Numbered from the stretch's first letter, positions 16,190 to 28,393 are shown. The stretch: DNA of 64,000 bases from Actinopolyspora biskrensis (GCF_013408175.1 NZ_JACBYW010000007.1:203894-267893), one strand, 5' to 3'. Numbers and translations: made by a program. Notes: generated by a model not told the origin, from the letters alone.

Positions 16190-18568
16190 CTACCGCTCCG
16201 AGCCCGCCGAGTCCTCCGACGCTTCGAGCACCAGGTCCAACACGGCCACAGCACCAGCCTTGTCCAGCGGTTCGTTGCCGTTACCGCACTTCGGTGACTG
16301 AACGCAGGACGGGCATCCGGCCGGGCAGTCGCAGGCAACGATCGCCTCCCGCGTGGCGGCCAACCACGGGAACAGCGCGGCGAACCCGCGCTCGGCGAAT
16401 CCGGCACCGCCAGGGTGACCATCGTGCACGAACACCGTCGCCTCCCCGGTGTCCGAGTGCAGCTCGGTGGACACCCCGCCGATGTCCCAACGGTCGCAGG
16501 TCGCGAACAGCGGTAGCAGGCCGATCGCCGCGTGCTCGGCAGCGTGTAGCGCACCGGGGATGCGCGCCGGATCCAGCCCGGCGCTCCCCGGTGCGCTACC
16601 GGTCAGCGACTCGTCGTCGAGGGTGTACCAGACGGCCACCGTGGTCAGTGTCCGCGCGGGCAGGTCGAGCGGTGTCTGGTCGAGGATCTCGCCGTTCGGC
16701 AGTCGCCGGAGGTATCCGACCACCCGCGAAGTGACCTCGACCTCGCCGAGGTTGATCGACAGCCAGGGGTGGGGTCGATCGTGGTGTCCGGTGCGCAGCA
16801 CCGTGATGTCGGTTTCCTCGCGCGGGGTGGTGTGCCACTCCGGGTCCTGCTCGTGCACCAGGGCGATCCCCGAGTCCGTGTCCAGCTCGTCGACGACGAA
16901 GGACTCCCCCTGGTGCAGGTAGACCGCTCCGGGGTGAACGGTTCCGTGCGCGGACTCCGGATCCACGGTTCCCAGCAGTCTTCCCGAGTCCCCTTCCACG
17001 ACGGCCACCTGGCTCCCCCCGGAGCCACGCAGTTCCACCTCCCGGTGCGGAAGCCGTCGGGAGGTCCAGTACCAGCCGTTCGGGCGGGCGCGGAGGGCTC
17101 CGGCTTCCCGGAGACGTTCCACGGCCTCTTCGGCCACCGCGCCGCCGAACTCCTCGAGAGCGCCGCTGCTCAGCGGCAGTTCCGCGGCGGCGCAGGTCAG
17201 GTGCGGACGCAGCACGTGGGGGTTGTTCGGATCGAGCACCGTGGTCTCCACGGGCCTGTCGAACACGGCCGGTGGGTGGTGCGCGAGGTAGGTGTCCAGC
17301 GGGTCGTCCCTGGCGACGAACACCACCAGCGCGCTTTCCCCGGCACGTCCGGCCCGGCCCGCCTGCTGCCAGAAGGAGGCGAGCGTGCCCGGGTATCCCG
17401 CTATCACCACGGCGTCCAGCCCGGATATGTCCACACCGAGTTCGAGGGCGTTGGTGGTGGCCAGCGCACGCAGCTCCCCGGAGACGAGTTCGCGTTCGAG
17501 TTCCCTGCGTTGTTCGGGAAGATAGCCTCCCCGGTAGGCGGCGACCCCGTCCACCAGTTCGGGGGCCACCTCGCGCAGCGCTCGTTTGGCTCCGAGCGAG
17601 GCCAGTTCCGTACCGCTCCTGGAACGGACGAAAGCGAGGCAGCGGGCCGACTCGACCACGAGATCGGCGATGATCCGCGCGGTTTCCGCGCCCGCGGAGC
17701 GCCGTACCGGAGCACCGTTCTCCCCGGAGATCTCCTCCAGCAGCGGTGGTTCCCACAGCGCGACCGTGCGTCCGCCCCGCGGGGAGCCGTCCTCGGTGAT
17801 CGCCAGGCAGCGTCGGCCGGTGAGCCGCTCACCGAGCGCCTCCGGCTCGGCGATCGTGGCCGAGGCGAGCACGAAGACGGGGGCGGCGCCGTAGTGCCGG
17901 GCCACGCGGTGCAGTCTGCGCAGCAGCAGGGCGATGTGCGAGCCGAACACCCCGCGGTAGGTGTGGCACTCGTCGACCACGACGTATCTCAGGCTTCGGA
18001 AGAACCTCGCCCAGCGGGAGTGCCGCGGCAGGATGCCGTGGTGCAGCATGTCCGGGTTGGTGAACACCCACCTGGCGTGCGCCCTGGTCCAGTCGCGTTC
18101 CGCGTACGGTGTGTCGCCGTCGTGGACGGCGGGGCGGATCCCGGGGAGGTCCAGTTCCCGGACGGAACGGAGCTGGTCGGCGCCCAGTGCCTTGGTGGGG
18201 GAGAGGTACAGCGCGGTGGCCCGCGGGTCGGAGTCCAGAGCGGCCAGCACGGGCAGCTGGTACGCGAGGGATTTGCCCGAGGCGGTTCCGGTGGCGACGA
18301 CGACGTGGTTGCCCGCGTAAGCGGCTTCGGCGGCTTGCGCCTGGTGGGTCCACGGGCGAGTGGTCCCCTGTTCGTGTAGTGCGTGCAGCACTCGTTCCGG
18401 GACCCACTCCGGCCAGTCGTCGTACCGGGCCTCCCGCCCCGCCAGCTGTTCGGCATGACGCAGCGGGGATTCCTCGGGCGGTGTTCCGGCCAGCACTCTT
18501 TCGAGTAGTCGTCTGCCACTCTCCTCCCGGGAACGTTCCGCTCCGGTTCCGGGTTCGATCGGGGTCAC
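16190..18568 (-). CDS. DEAD/DEAH-box helicase with C-terminal Zn/DUF1998 region (MrfA/YprA-like)
   Basis: A 792-residue superfamily 2 helicase, the 'helicase' of the actinobacterial helicase/secretion neighbourhood. It has Walker A TGTASGKS, a DECH box (VVVDECHTYRG), motif III SATI, and helicase C motifs ending QQAGRAGRAGE. The C-terminal domain ends in a four-cysteine cluster (CDCPAGCPSCVQSPKCG). B. subtilis MrfA of this family acts in mitomycin C lesion repair; that role is inferred here. The GTG at 18568 has GAGG 8 bases upstream; an in-frame GTG 11 codons earlier lacks one. It is convergent with the prim-pol gene. Confidence 0.88.
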   Translation of the reverse strand: MTPIEPGTGAERSREESGRRLLERVLAGTPPEESPLRHAEQLAGREARYDDWPEWVPERVLHALHEQGTTRPWTHQAQAAEAAYAGNHVVVATGTASGKSLAYQLPVLAALDSDPRATALYLSPTKALGADQLRSVRELDLPGIRPAVHDGDTPYAERDWTRAHARWVFTNPDMLHHGILPRHSRWARFFRSLRYVVVDECHTYRGVFGSHIALLLRRLHRVARHYGAAPVFVLASATIAEPEALGERLTGRRCLAITEDGSPRGGRTVALWEPPLLEEISGENGAPVRRSAGAETARIIADLVVESARCLAFVRSRSGTELASLGAKRALREVAPELVDGVAAYRGGYLPEQRRELERELVSGELRALATTNALELGVDISGLDAVVIAGYPGTLASFWQQAGRAGRAGESALVVFVARDDPLDTYLAHHPPAVFDRPVETTVLDPNNPHVLRPHLTCAAAELPLSSGALEEFGGAVAEEAVERLREAGALRARPNGWYWTSRRLPHREVELRGSGGSQVAVVEGDSGRLLGTVDPESAHGTVHPGAVYLHQGESFVVDELDTDSGIALVHEQDPEWHTTPREETDITVLRTGHHDRPHPWLSINLGEVEVTSRVVGYLRRLPNGEILDQTPLDLPARTLTTVAVWYTLDDESLTGSAPGSAGLDPARIPGALHAAEHAAIGLLPLFATCDRWDIGGVSTELHSDTGEATVFVHDGHPGGAGFAERGFAALFPWLAATREAIVACDCPAGCPSCVQSPKCGNGNEPLDKAGAVAVLDLVLEASEDSAGSER

Positions 18569-18906
18569 GGGGCGAGCCTCGCACAGGCGGATCCGGGGCA
18601 CCGCACGTGTGTCCGCGCGGGCCCGCTGCCGAACCGGTCCCGCACGCGTTCGAAGCGACCGCGGCTCTCAATCGATGAATTCCCCCCTGAACGGGTGATC
18701 ACGCGGATGCCTTGATCGATCCACCGTGGAACAATCCGCATCTCGACAGGAGTGAAAGATCACAAAGTGAGCTGAAGCACGTCATCGCGAATGGGGCGGC
18801 GGCCCGGCGCCGTCGGTGGCCGTGGGACGGCCGTGCGGCGTCACCGGTGCCCGGAACCGGAGGCAGCGGGCTCTCCGGACACGACCAGCACAACCGAGGA
18901 GGACGG
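18569..18906. other. Divergent promoter region, helicase / hppA
   Basis: 338 bases between divergent genes. No RNA gene or strong inverted repeat was seen. It must hold promoters for both, but no -10/-35 pair stands out. The hppA ATG has GAGGAGG just upstream. Confidence 0.4.
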
Positions 18907-21324
<2,418 letters not shown>

Positions 21325-21384
21325 CGCCCCGGCCGCGCCGCGGTCGGACGACACGGACCCTGGTGCCGTTCGAACGGGGAGTTC

Positions 21385-21390
21385 TACGAT
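21385..21390 (+). promoter_or_regulatory. Putative -10 (TACGAT), leaderless start
   Basis: TACGAT ends 7 bases before the GTG at 21398, and no Shine-Dalgarno is present. This matches the pattern seen at other genes in the window. Confidence 0.4.
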
Positions 21391-21397
21391 CACCGAC

Positions 21398-21982
21398 GTG
21401 GGCCAGCTGTCGTTCTTCTCGGCCGAGGCGCGGCCCGCCCGTATCGCCGATCTGGCCGGATTGCTGTGCGGGCCGGGCCAGGCGACCACCTTCGGCCGTG
21501 GAACCGCCGCGCGTCTCTCCGCGGTGGTCGCCGAGTCCTGGAGAGCACACGCGCTGGTCGCGGTGTGCGCGGAGCGAGGAGTGACAGCCGAGCTGGAGCG
21601 CACCGAGCTCGGGGAGCCCCTGATCCGCACCGCTTTCCGCGCCGATCTGACCCAGCTGGCGGCGTGCTGGTTACACGGCGCGGTAAAGTCGGTGCCGAAC
21701 GGATTCATCCCGGACGGTTGGGCGCTCAGAGTTTGGGCGCTCACCTCGGGCACCCCTACCGCTGGGGGCTATCTTCTCGGGCTGGATCCGGGCGTGCCGG
21801 AAACGCACGGGCCGTTGGCTACATCACTCGGCCGGGCCGGCCTTCCCGCGAGGATGGTTGGCTCAACGGGGAACGACCCCGCTCTGCGGATCGTGGGCAG
21901 ACGCCGTCTGATGCGGTTGGCCGAGCTCGTCGGGCCGGTGCCCGAGGGTGCCGCTGGGGGAGTGTGGCCGTTCCAGCCGTGA
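21398..21982 (+). CDS. Conserved actinobacterial hypothetical (Rv3647c position)
   Basis: A 194-residue soluble protein with no domain I can name. It opens MGQLSFFSAEARPARIADLAGLLCGPGQ and has a central LAACWLHGAVKSVPNGFIPDGWALRVWALTSG-type segment spread over two conserved-looking blocks. Genes at the same position before topA in other actinobacteria are conserved hypotheticals of similar size, so a link to DNA metabolism is only positional. The start is a GTG without a ribosome site but with a well-placed TACGAT. Confidence 0.65.
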   Translation: MGQLSFFSAEARPARIADLAGLLCGPGQATTFGRGTAARLSAVVAESWRAHALVAVCAERGVTAELERTELGEPLIRTAFRADLTQLAACWLHGAVKSVPNGFIPDGWALRVWALTSGTPTAGGYLLGLDPGVPETHGPLATSLGRAGLPARMVGSTGNDPALRIVGRRRLMRLAELVGPVPEGAAGGVWPFQP

Positions 21983-22168
21983 GTCATTCGCCACAGGTCA
22001 CACCGGTTGTCCCGGAGGAACATCGCCGGGTTCGGAGGCGTTTGCCCCGGTGAAACGAGCGGAGCGGGGTCGACGTGTGTCACGCTGTGCGTTCCCCGGC
22101 ACGGCGCACCGGGCCGTGCACGGTGCACACTGACGAATCGGACACCTCCAGACGAGAGCAGGGTAGGC

Positions 22169-25100
22169 GTGGCTGGCTCGACACGGACGAAGAAGGACAG
22201 CGCCGAGGGGCGCGCTTCTCAGACTTCCACCGGGGGCTCCGGCGGTCGGCGGTTGGTGATCGTCGAGTCCCCGGCCAAGGCGCGCAAGATCGCTTCCTTT
22301 CTCGGCTCGGGCTACCAGGTCGAGTCGTCCCGCGGACACATCAGGGACCTGCCGCGCGGAGCGGCGGACATCCCCGCCGCCTACAAGGGGCATTCGTGGG
22401 CCCGTCTCGGTGTGGACGTGGAGAACGACTTCGAACCGCTCTATCTGGTGACCGACGACAAGCAGGACACGGTCGACGAGCTGCGGGAAGCGCTGTCCGG
22501 GGTCGACGAGTTGTATCTGGCCACGGACGGCGACCGCGAGGGCGAGGCCATCGCCTGGCACCTGCTGGAGACGCTGCAGCCGTCGGTGCCCGTCCGGCGC
22601 ATGGTCTTCCACGAGATCACCGAGTCGGCCATTCAGGCGGCGGCGGCCAACCCGAGGGAGCTGGACCACAACCTCGTCGACGCGCAGGAGACCAGGCGCA
22701 TCCTGGACCGGCTCTACGGCTACGAGGTCAGTCCCGTGCTGTGGAAGAAGGTCATGCCGAAGCTCTCGGCGGGCAGGGTGCAGTCGGTGGCCACCCGGAT
22801 CGTGGTGCAGCGCGAGCGGGAGCGCATCCGTTTCGTCCCGGCCTCCTACTGGGACATCGCCGCCACGCTGCGCGTTCCCGAGGAGCAGGGTTCCGGCTTC
22901 GGCGCACGCCTGGTCAGCGTCGACGGCGCGAAGCTGGCCACCGGGAGGGACTTCGGCCCGGACGGGGAGCTGACCGGCGAGGCGCTCGTGCTGGACGAGC
23001 AGCGCGCCCGCTCGCTCGCCGCGGGGTTGGACACGGCCGACCTGAGCGTGTCCAGCGTCGAGGAGAAGCCCTACACGCGGAAGCCCTACGCGCCGTTCAT
23101 GACCTCCACGCTGCAGCAGGAGGCCGGACGCAAGCTGCGCTTCTCGGCGGACCGCACGATGCGCACCGCGCAGCGGTTGTACGAGAACGGTTACATCACC
23201 TACATGCGCACGGACTCCACGACGCTGTCCGACACGGCGATCAACGCCGCGCGGCAGCAGGCCGTGGAGCTCTACGGCGACAGCTACATCTCCGGGCAGG
23301 CCCGGCAGTACACGCGCAAGGTCAAGAACGCCCAGGAGGCCCACGAGGCCATCCGACCGGCGGGGGAGAACTTCCGCACCCCGAGGGATGTGGGCTCGGA
23401 GCTGGACGCCGACGGGTACAAGCTCTACGAGCTGATCTGGCAGCGCACGATCTCCTCCCAGATGGCCGACGCCAAGGGGACCACGATGTCGGTCCGGGTG
23501 TCCGGAACCGCCGGGACCGGGGAGGAGTGCGTTTTCGCCGCCTCGGGCAGGACGATCACCTTCCCCGGGTTCCTCAAGGCCTACGTCGAGTCGGTGGACT
23601 CGGAGGCGGGCGGCGTCGCCGACGACGCGGAGTCGCGGCTGCCGCGGCTGGTCGAGGGCCAGCACCTCAGGGCGGGCGAGCTCGAGCCGGACGAGCACTC
23701 GACGAACCCACCGGCCCGCTACACCGAGGCCAGCCTGGTCAAGGCGCTCGAGGACCTGGGCATCGGCCGTCCGTCCACCTACGCCTCGATCATCAGCACC
23801 ATCCAGGAACGCGGCTACGTCTGGCGGAAGGGGTCGGCGCTCGTGCCGTCCTGGATCGCCTTCGCCGTGATCGGTCTGCTGGAGCAGCACTTCGGCAGGC
23901 TGGTCGACTACGACTTCACCGCCGCGCTGGAGGACGAGCTCGACCGCATAGCCGAGGGTGCGCAGCAGCGCACCAGATGGCTCCACGGCTTCTACTTCGG
24001 CGGTGAGGTGGGTCCGCAGGACTCCATCGGCCGGGCGGGCGGCCTGAAGAAGCTCGTCGGCTCCGGTGTGGAGGACATCGACGCCCGCCAGGTCAACTCG
24101 ATCCCGATGTTCAGCGACGACGAGGGTCGCACGGTGTACGTGCGTGTCGGTCGCTACGGCCCGTACCTGGAACGTCCGGCGCACGCCACCGAGAACGGCG
24201 GCGGGGAGTCGCAGCGCGCCAACCTTCCGGACGCGCTCGCGCCCGACGAGCTGACGCCCCAGATCGCGGAGAAGCTGTTCGCCACTCCGATGGAGGGCCG
24301 CACGCTCGGAACGGACCCGGACAGCGGCAACGAGGTCGTGGCCAAGGACGGTCGGTTCGGACCCTACGTGACCGAGGTCCTGCCGGAGGGGACCAAGGGC
24401 AAGCCGCGTACCGCCAGCCTGTTCAAGTCCATGTCGTTGGACACCGTCACCCTGGAGGACGCGCTGCGGCTGCTCTCGCTGCCGCGCACGGTCGGCACCG
24501 ACCCCGACACGGGTGAGGAGATCACCGCGCAGAACGGTCGTTACGGTCCGTACCTCAAGCGGGGGAGTGACTCGCGTTCCCTGGACAACGAGGAACAGAT
24601 CTTCACGGTCACCCTTGAGGAGGCCCGCCGGATCTACGAGCAGCCCAAGCAGCGTGCTCGCAGGGCGGCCGCCCCTCCGCTGCGGGAGTTGGGCGAAGAG
24701 CCCGACACCGGCAAGAACCTGGTCGTCAAGGACGGTCGGTTCGGGCCCTACGTGACCGACGGGGAGACGAACGCCTCGTTGCGCAAGGGTGACACGGTCG
24801 AGGAGCTGAGCAAGGACCGCGCGATCGAGCTGGTCGCCGAGCGGCGGGCCAAGGCCCCGGCCAAGAAGAAGGGGACCAAGAAGTCGAAGAGCACGAGTTC
24901 GGGCGGCGGGACCAGGAGTGGTGCCAAGGCCAAGGACAGCGGGTCCGCGGACTCGTCCTCCGGGACGAACGGGACCGGTTCCTCCACGGGCTCGTCCGGC
25001 AAGAAGTCGTCCGGCAAGAGTTCGGGGACTTCCTCCGGGAGCAAGGGTTCCACCGCCAAGAGCGGCACGTCGAAGAGCTCCACGGCCAAGAGCGGCACGT

Positions 25101-25201
25101 CGAAGAGCGGCACGAACGGTGGCTCCTCCGGGAGTTCGCGAACGGGCGGTTCCACCGGGAACAGTGGCAAGCAACGTGCCGCGAGCCGCTCGAAGAGTTG
25201 A
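22169..25201 (+). CDS. topA: DNA topoisomerase I
   Basis: A 1010-residue type IA topoisomerase that relaxes negative supercoils. The Toprim domain (RLVIVESPAKARKIASFLG, then the DxDxxRE-type GDREGEAIAWHL) is followed by the catalytic domains, with active-site Tyr near 345 in YITYMRTDST. As in actinobacteria, the C-terminus lacks zinc fingers and carries repeated basic 'DGRFGPYV(T)' modules. Roughly the last 110 residues are a Lys/Ser/Gly-rich low-complexity tail with an internal tandem duplication (25049-25108). The GTG at 22169 gives an MAGSTRTKK start; the open frame upstream looks non-coding. Confidence 0.95.
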   Translation: MAGSTRTKKDSAEGRASQTSTGGSGGRRLVIVESPAKARKIASFLGSGYQVESSRGHIRDLPRGAADIPAAYKGHSWARLGVDVENDFEPLYLVTDDKQDTVDELREALSGVDELYLATDGDREGEAIAWHLLETLQPSVPVRRMVFHEITESAIQAAAANPRELDHNLVDAQETRRILDRLYGYEVSPVLWKKVMPKLSAGRVQSVATRIVVQRERERIRFVPASYWDIAATLRVPEEQGSGFGARLVSVDGAKLATGRDFGPDGELTGEALVLDEQRARSLAAGLDTADLSVSSVEEKPYTRKPYAPFMTSTLQQEAGRKLRFSADRTMRTAQRLYENGYITYMRTDSTTLSDTAINAARQQAVELYGDSYISGQARQYTRKVKNAQEAHEAIRPAGENFRTPRDVGSELDADGYKLYELIWQRTISSQMADAKGTTMSVRVSGTAGTGEECVFAASGRTITFPGFLKAYVESVDSEAGGVADDAESRLPRLVEGQHLRAGELEPDEHSTNPPARYTEASLVKALEDLGIGRPSTYASIISTIQERGYVWRKGSALVPSWIAFAVIGLLEQHFGRLVDYDFTAALEDELDRIAEGAQQRTRWLHGFYFGGEVGPQDSIGRAGGLKKLVGSGVEDIDARQVNSIPMFSDDEGRTVYVRVGRYGPYLERPAHATENGGGESQRANLPDALAPDELTPQIAEKLFATPMEGRTLGTDPDSGNEVVAKDGRFGPYVTEVLPEGTKGKPRTASLFKSMSLDTVTLEDALRLLSLPRTVGTDPDTGEEITAQNGRYGPYLKRGSDSRSLDNEEQIFTVTLEEARRIYEQPKQRARRAAAPPLRELGEEPDTGKNLVVKDGRFGPYVTDGETNASLRKGDTVEELSKDRAIELVAERRAKAPAKKKGTKKSKSTSSGGGTRSGAKAKDSGSADSSSGTNGTGSSTGSSGKKSSGKSSGTSSGSKGSTAKSGTSKSSTAKSGTSKSGTNGGSSGSSRTGGSTGNSGKQRAASRSKS
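25049..25108 (+). repeat. Two-copy 30-bp tandem repeat in the topA tail
   Basis: Units 25049-25078 and 25079-25108 are identical apart from one base and encode STAKSGTSKS twice. This in-frame expansion lies within the disordered basic tail of topoisomerase I. Confidence 0.85.
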
Positions 25202-25272
25202 CGCCGGGGCCGGGGTCCGCCGCGGGCCCGTGCGTTCCGGAACGTCGTCGGAGCTGTGGTGAGGTGTCGTGA

Positions 25273-26550
25273 ATGGCTGCGGAGACCGACTCGTCCCCCG
25301 CCGCGGGAGGTGCTGTGCCGGGTTCCTCCCCCGAACGGGAGGGGCCGGACTCCTCCGGTGAGGGGATCTGGGCCGAGGTCGTCGGACAGCCCGAGGCCGT
25401 ACGCACGCTGACGAGCGCCGTGCGTGCCGCGCGGGCCCGTCTTCGAGGGGAGAGCACCACGGGCGGTGCGATGACCCACGCGTGGTTGTTCACCGGCCCG
25501 CCCGGCTCCGGACGTTCGGAGGCCGCGCGCGCTTTCGCCGGGGCGCTGCAGTGCTCCGCCGGGGAGACGCCCGGCTGCGGGGGCTGCCCGGCCTGCGAGA
25601 CCGCGTTGGCCGGCACCCACGCCGATGTGACCACGGTGGCCCCGGAGGGGCTGTCGATCTCGGTGGCCGAGATGCGTTCGCTGGTGCAGGCCGCCGCCAG
25701 GAGGCCGACCACGGGGTACTGGCGGATAGTGCTGATCGAGGACGCCGACCGGCTCACCGAGGGCGCCGCCAACGCGCTGCTCAAGGCGATCGAGGAACCT
25801 CCGGAGCGGACCGTGTTCCTGCTGTGCGCCCCCTCCGACCACCCCGCCGACGTGTCCGTGACGATCCGCTCCCGCTGCAGGGCTCTGCAGCTGCGCACGC
25901 CCCTGGTCGGGGCGATAGCCGAGTCGCTGCGCCGCCGCGACGGCATCGAGCGCTCCACGGCGGAGTGGGCCGCATCGGTCTGCGGGGGGCACATCGGCAG
26001 GGCCCGGCGGCTGGCCACCGATCCGCAGGCGCGGGAGCGGCGGGAGACGGTGCTGAGCATCCCGCGCGGTCTGCGCGATCTGTCCGAGGTCTTCGGCGAG
26101 GCCGGACGGCTCGTGCGTTCGGCCGAGACCGAGGCCTCCGAGCTCAACGAGGAGCGCAACGAGGCGGAGAAGGAGGAACTGCGCACCGCCATGGGGGCGG
26201 GGGGAACCGGCAAGGGGACCTCCTCGGCCACCAAGGGGGCCAACGCGGCGCTGAAGGAGTTGGAGCGGAAGCAGAAGGCCCGTGCCACCCGGTCCCAGCG
26301 GGACGCGTTGGACCTGGCTCTGGTCGATCTGGCCGGTTTCTACCGCGACGTGCTGGCGACCAGGTTCGGTGCGGCGGTGCCGTTGAACCATCCCGACTTC
26401 GCGCGGGACGTGTCCAGGGCGGCGGCCGAGTGGACCTCGGAGACCGCACTGCGGCGGCTGGAGGCGGTGCTGCGTTGCCGCACCGCCTTGAACCGCAACG
26501 TCAAGCCGGTCGTCGCTGTGGAGGCGCTGGCCGCCGAGCTGTACCGGTGA
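25273..26550 (+). CDS. holB: DNA polymerase III subunit delta'
   Basis: A 425-residue clamp-loader subunit with an AAA+ fold. An N-terminal tail of about 30 residues precedes VVGQPEAVRTL; the P-loop reads GPPGSGRSE, with Arg in place of the Walker lysine as usual for the non-catalytic delta' subunit. A zinc-binding cysteine group (CGGCPACET) and VLIEDADRLTEGAANALLKAIEEPP follow, with the SRC motif at TIRSRCRALQL. Residues of about 280-330 form a charged Lys/Glu/Ala linker. GAGGTG precedes the ATG at 25273. It follows topA directly, as in mycobacteria. Confidence 0.92.
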   Translation: MAAETDSSPAAGGAVPGSSPEREGPDSSGEGIWAEVVGQPEAVRTLTSAVRAARARLRGESTTGGAMTHAWLFTGPPGSGRSEAARAFAGALQCSAGETPGCGGCPACETALAGTHADVTTVAPEGLSISVAEMRSLVQAAARRPTTGYWRIVLIEDADRLTEGAANALLKAIEEPPERTVFLLCAPSDHPADVSVTIRSRCRALQLRTPLVGAIAESLRRRDGIERSTAEWAASVCGGHIGRARRLATDPQARERRETVLSIPRGLRDLSEVFGEAGRLVRSAETEASELNEERNEAEKEELRTAMGAGGTGKGTSSATKGANAALKELERKQKARATRSQRDALDLALVDLAGFYRDVLATRFGAAVPLNHPDFARDVSRAAAEWTSETALRRLEAVLRCRTALNRNVKPVVAVEALAAELYR

Positions 26551-26620
26551 GGTGAGGGCGAGCTCCCCCGCCCGGAAGGTTCAGGACACTTCGCGGGTCG
26601 GCCCACATCGCGGACGGTGG

Positions 26621-28165
26621 TCAGCGGCGGCGGGGCAGCGCTGCTACGAGCACCGCGCCGAGCAACAGCAGCAGCGTTCCCGTCCAGAAGAGCCCGACCG
26701 CGTGGTAGGCCCCCGAGGTTTCGGCCAGTGGCGGCCCCCCGGCCTCCTGCACCGGCGGTGCCGTCGTGCTCTCCGGAGGGGTGCTCCGTTCGCAGTGGAC
26801 TCCACCCTCGGGGGCGCCCGCCCGCGCGAACTGTTCGCCGAACGAGACCTGGGCGAGTGCGGTGGAGAACCCGAGGAAGTCGTTGGGCAGGATCTTCAGG
26901 TCGAGCAGCCGCGCCCCGGCGCGGACCTCACCGTCGGTCTTGTCCTTGGTGAGTTCGCCCAGGCTGAGTCGGAGCACTCCGATGTCGAGGACGTTCTCCC
27001 GGTCCGAGTGCCCCACCAGCGCGGTGCCGGAGTCGTCGCCCGGAGAGGGCAGGGGGAGGCCGATCGGCAGCTCGAACTCGGGGTTGGCCGCGTCTAGGGT
27101 GAACAGTTCCTCCCCGCCGCGGCTGATCCGCAGCACGGGGGCGCTGTAGTCCACCGAGGACGTCTCGGGATCACCCGTCGAGGTGGCGGTCAGCTTGGGG
27201 CGGCTGACCACGTCGATGCGCAGCTCCTGCGAGGTTCCCGCGAACAGGCGAATGCCGGCCACTTCGAACCGCGAGGTCGAACGGACCGCCTTGCCCTGCT
27301 GACCGGGAACGTCCACCAGCCGAACGCTGGAGTCGGCCCGCATGACGTCGGGCACGCGCAGCAGCGAGCCCCTCCCGCTCGTGGAATCCGCCGCGGGGCC
27401 GGTGAGCAGTCCGCCCAGTCGTTCCAGGGGGCCCAGCTCCTCGCCGAGGGCCGTCCCGTCCGCGGGTGCCGAACCGTTCGACAGCTCGGCGGCCTCGGCC
27501 GTCAGCTTGTCCTCCTGGTTGTTCAGCGCCGGGAGCACGTTCACCGCCGAGATGCCTGCCAGCGAGGTTCTCGCCGCGGATACGGGCTCGACGCAGGGGC
27601 CGAGCTCCTCGTCCCACCTGGCGTGCGCGCTGCCCTCGAGCGCTCCGAGGTCGAGCAGGCTGTCCAGCGGGGTGGACGGGGGTTCGAGGCCGCGGGTCCG
27701 CGGTTCCGCGTGGTCCGGGACCGCTGTCTGGGCCAGCGAGCCGGGCAGCGCCGGGGCGTTGCCGCCCACCGCGAAACCGAGCGGGGCCGACTCCGCCACC
27801 GCTTTCTCCTGGGCCAGGTAGGCCTGCGAGTTGGCTTTGGCGATCGAGATGCCCATCCCGGTTTCGACCAGCGCCTGCCGGGGCAGCTTCTCGTCGAACT
27901 CGGGGTCGTCGATGATCGATTCCCCTGGGACGGCGTTGGGCAGCACGCGCAGCAGTCCTATCCCCGTTCCGGCGCCGCCCACGATCGGCCCCGGCGGGGG
28001 GTTGTCCGGCTTCGAGGAGCCCGGTGGCTGCTCGGGGAACTCGGGCGTGGGGACCGGGGTGCTCGGAGGTGTGCTCTGCGCGGTGGCGGCGGGAAGGCCC
28101 AGCAACGCCACCGCCAGCGAGACGACGGAGCACACGACGACGCGGTGGACAGTGGGTATGCGCAT
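26621..28165 (-). CDS. Secreted, C-terminally membrane-anchored surface protein of unknown function
   Basis: A 514-residue protein not matched to a named family. It has a Sec signal (about 1-30, ending ATAQS), a Pro/Ser-rich stretch (30-60), a long extracellular region with probable beta structure (VRLVDVPGQQGKAVRSTSRF and ELRIDVVSRPKLTATS), and two cysteines. A Pro/Thr-rich stem leads to a C-terminal helix (about 490-508) and an Arg-rich tail. The architecture resembles a sortase-like anchor without LPxTG. GGAAGGTG precedes the ATG. It is convergent with holB and stands alone as a unit. Confidence 0.7.
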   Translation of the reverse strand: MRIPTVHRVVVCSVVSLAVALLGLPAATAQSTPPSTPVPTPEFPEQPPGSSKPDNPPPGPIVGGAGTGIGLLRVLPNAVPGESIIDDPEFDEKLPRQALVETGMGISIAKANSQAYLAQEKAVAESAPLGFAVGGNAPALPGSLAQTAVPDHAEPRTRGLEPPSTPLDSLLDLGALEGSAHARWDEELGPCVEPVSAARTSLAGISAVNVLPALNNQEDKLTAEAAELSNGSAPADGTALGEELGPLERLGGLLTGPAADSTSGRGSLLRVPDVMRADSSVRLVDVPGQQGKAVRSTSRFEVAGIRLFAGTSQELRIDVVSRPKLTATSTGDPETSSVDYSAPVLRISRGGEELFTLDAANPEFELPIGLPLPSPGDDSGTALVGHSDRENVLDIGVLRLSLGELTKDKTDGEVRAGARLLDLKILPNDFLGFSTALAQVSFGEQFARAGAPEGGVHCERSTPPESTTAPPVQEAGGPPLAETSGAYHAVGLFWTGTLLLLLGAVLVAALPRRR

Positions 28166-28249
28166 CCGGCACCTTCCGAGGGATTCGTGATCGACGTCAC
28201 CGTGATGTCCAACGAGCCGGGGGTGTGTGAGTGACGTTCGAGCGTCCGC

Positions 28250-28255
28250 TACACT
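28250..28255 (+). promoter_or_regulatory. Putative -10 (TACACT) of the tRNA-Thr gene
   Basis: TACACT fits TANNNT and would start transcription about 7 bases before the mature tRNA. The -35 region is poor. Confidence 0.35.
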
Positions 28256-28268
28256 CGTGTTCGGTTTC

Positions 28269-28345
28269 GCCGCCTTAGCTCAGTAGGTCAGAGCGACGCA
28301 CTCGTAATGCGTAGGTCAGGGGTTCGACTCCCCTAGGCGGCTCCA
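28269..28345 (+). tRNA. tRNA-Thr (anticodon CGU)
   Basis: A complete cloverleaf of 77 bases including an encoded CCA. The 7-bp acceptor stem pairs 28269-28275 with 28335-28341, the anticodon loop CTCGTAA gives CGU (codon ACG), and the T arm contains GGTTCGACTC. It is followed by an intrinsic terminator, so it is a single-gene unit. The position after holB matches mycobacteria. Confidence 0.96.
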
Positions 28346-28351
28346 CCGGTG

Positions 28352-28393
28352 ACCGGCCGTTTTCCGCGATGCGGGAGACGGCCGGTTTTTTCG
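28352..28393 (+). terminator. Rho-independent terminator after tRNA-Thr
   Basis: Arms ACCGGCCGT/ACGGCCGGT with a loop of about 18 bases, followed by a T6 run. This is the clearest classical terminator in the window. Confidence 0.85.

Noticed and set aside
21998..25174. 1058-codon minus-strand frame opposite topA
   Set aside because: Shadow of topA; composition unlike protein and no credible start.
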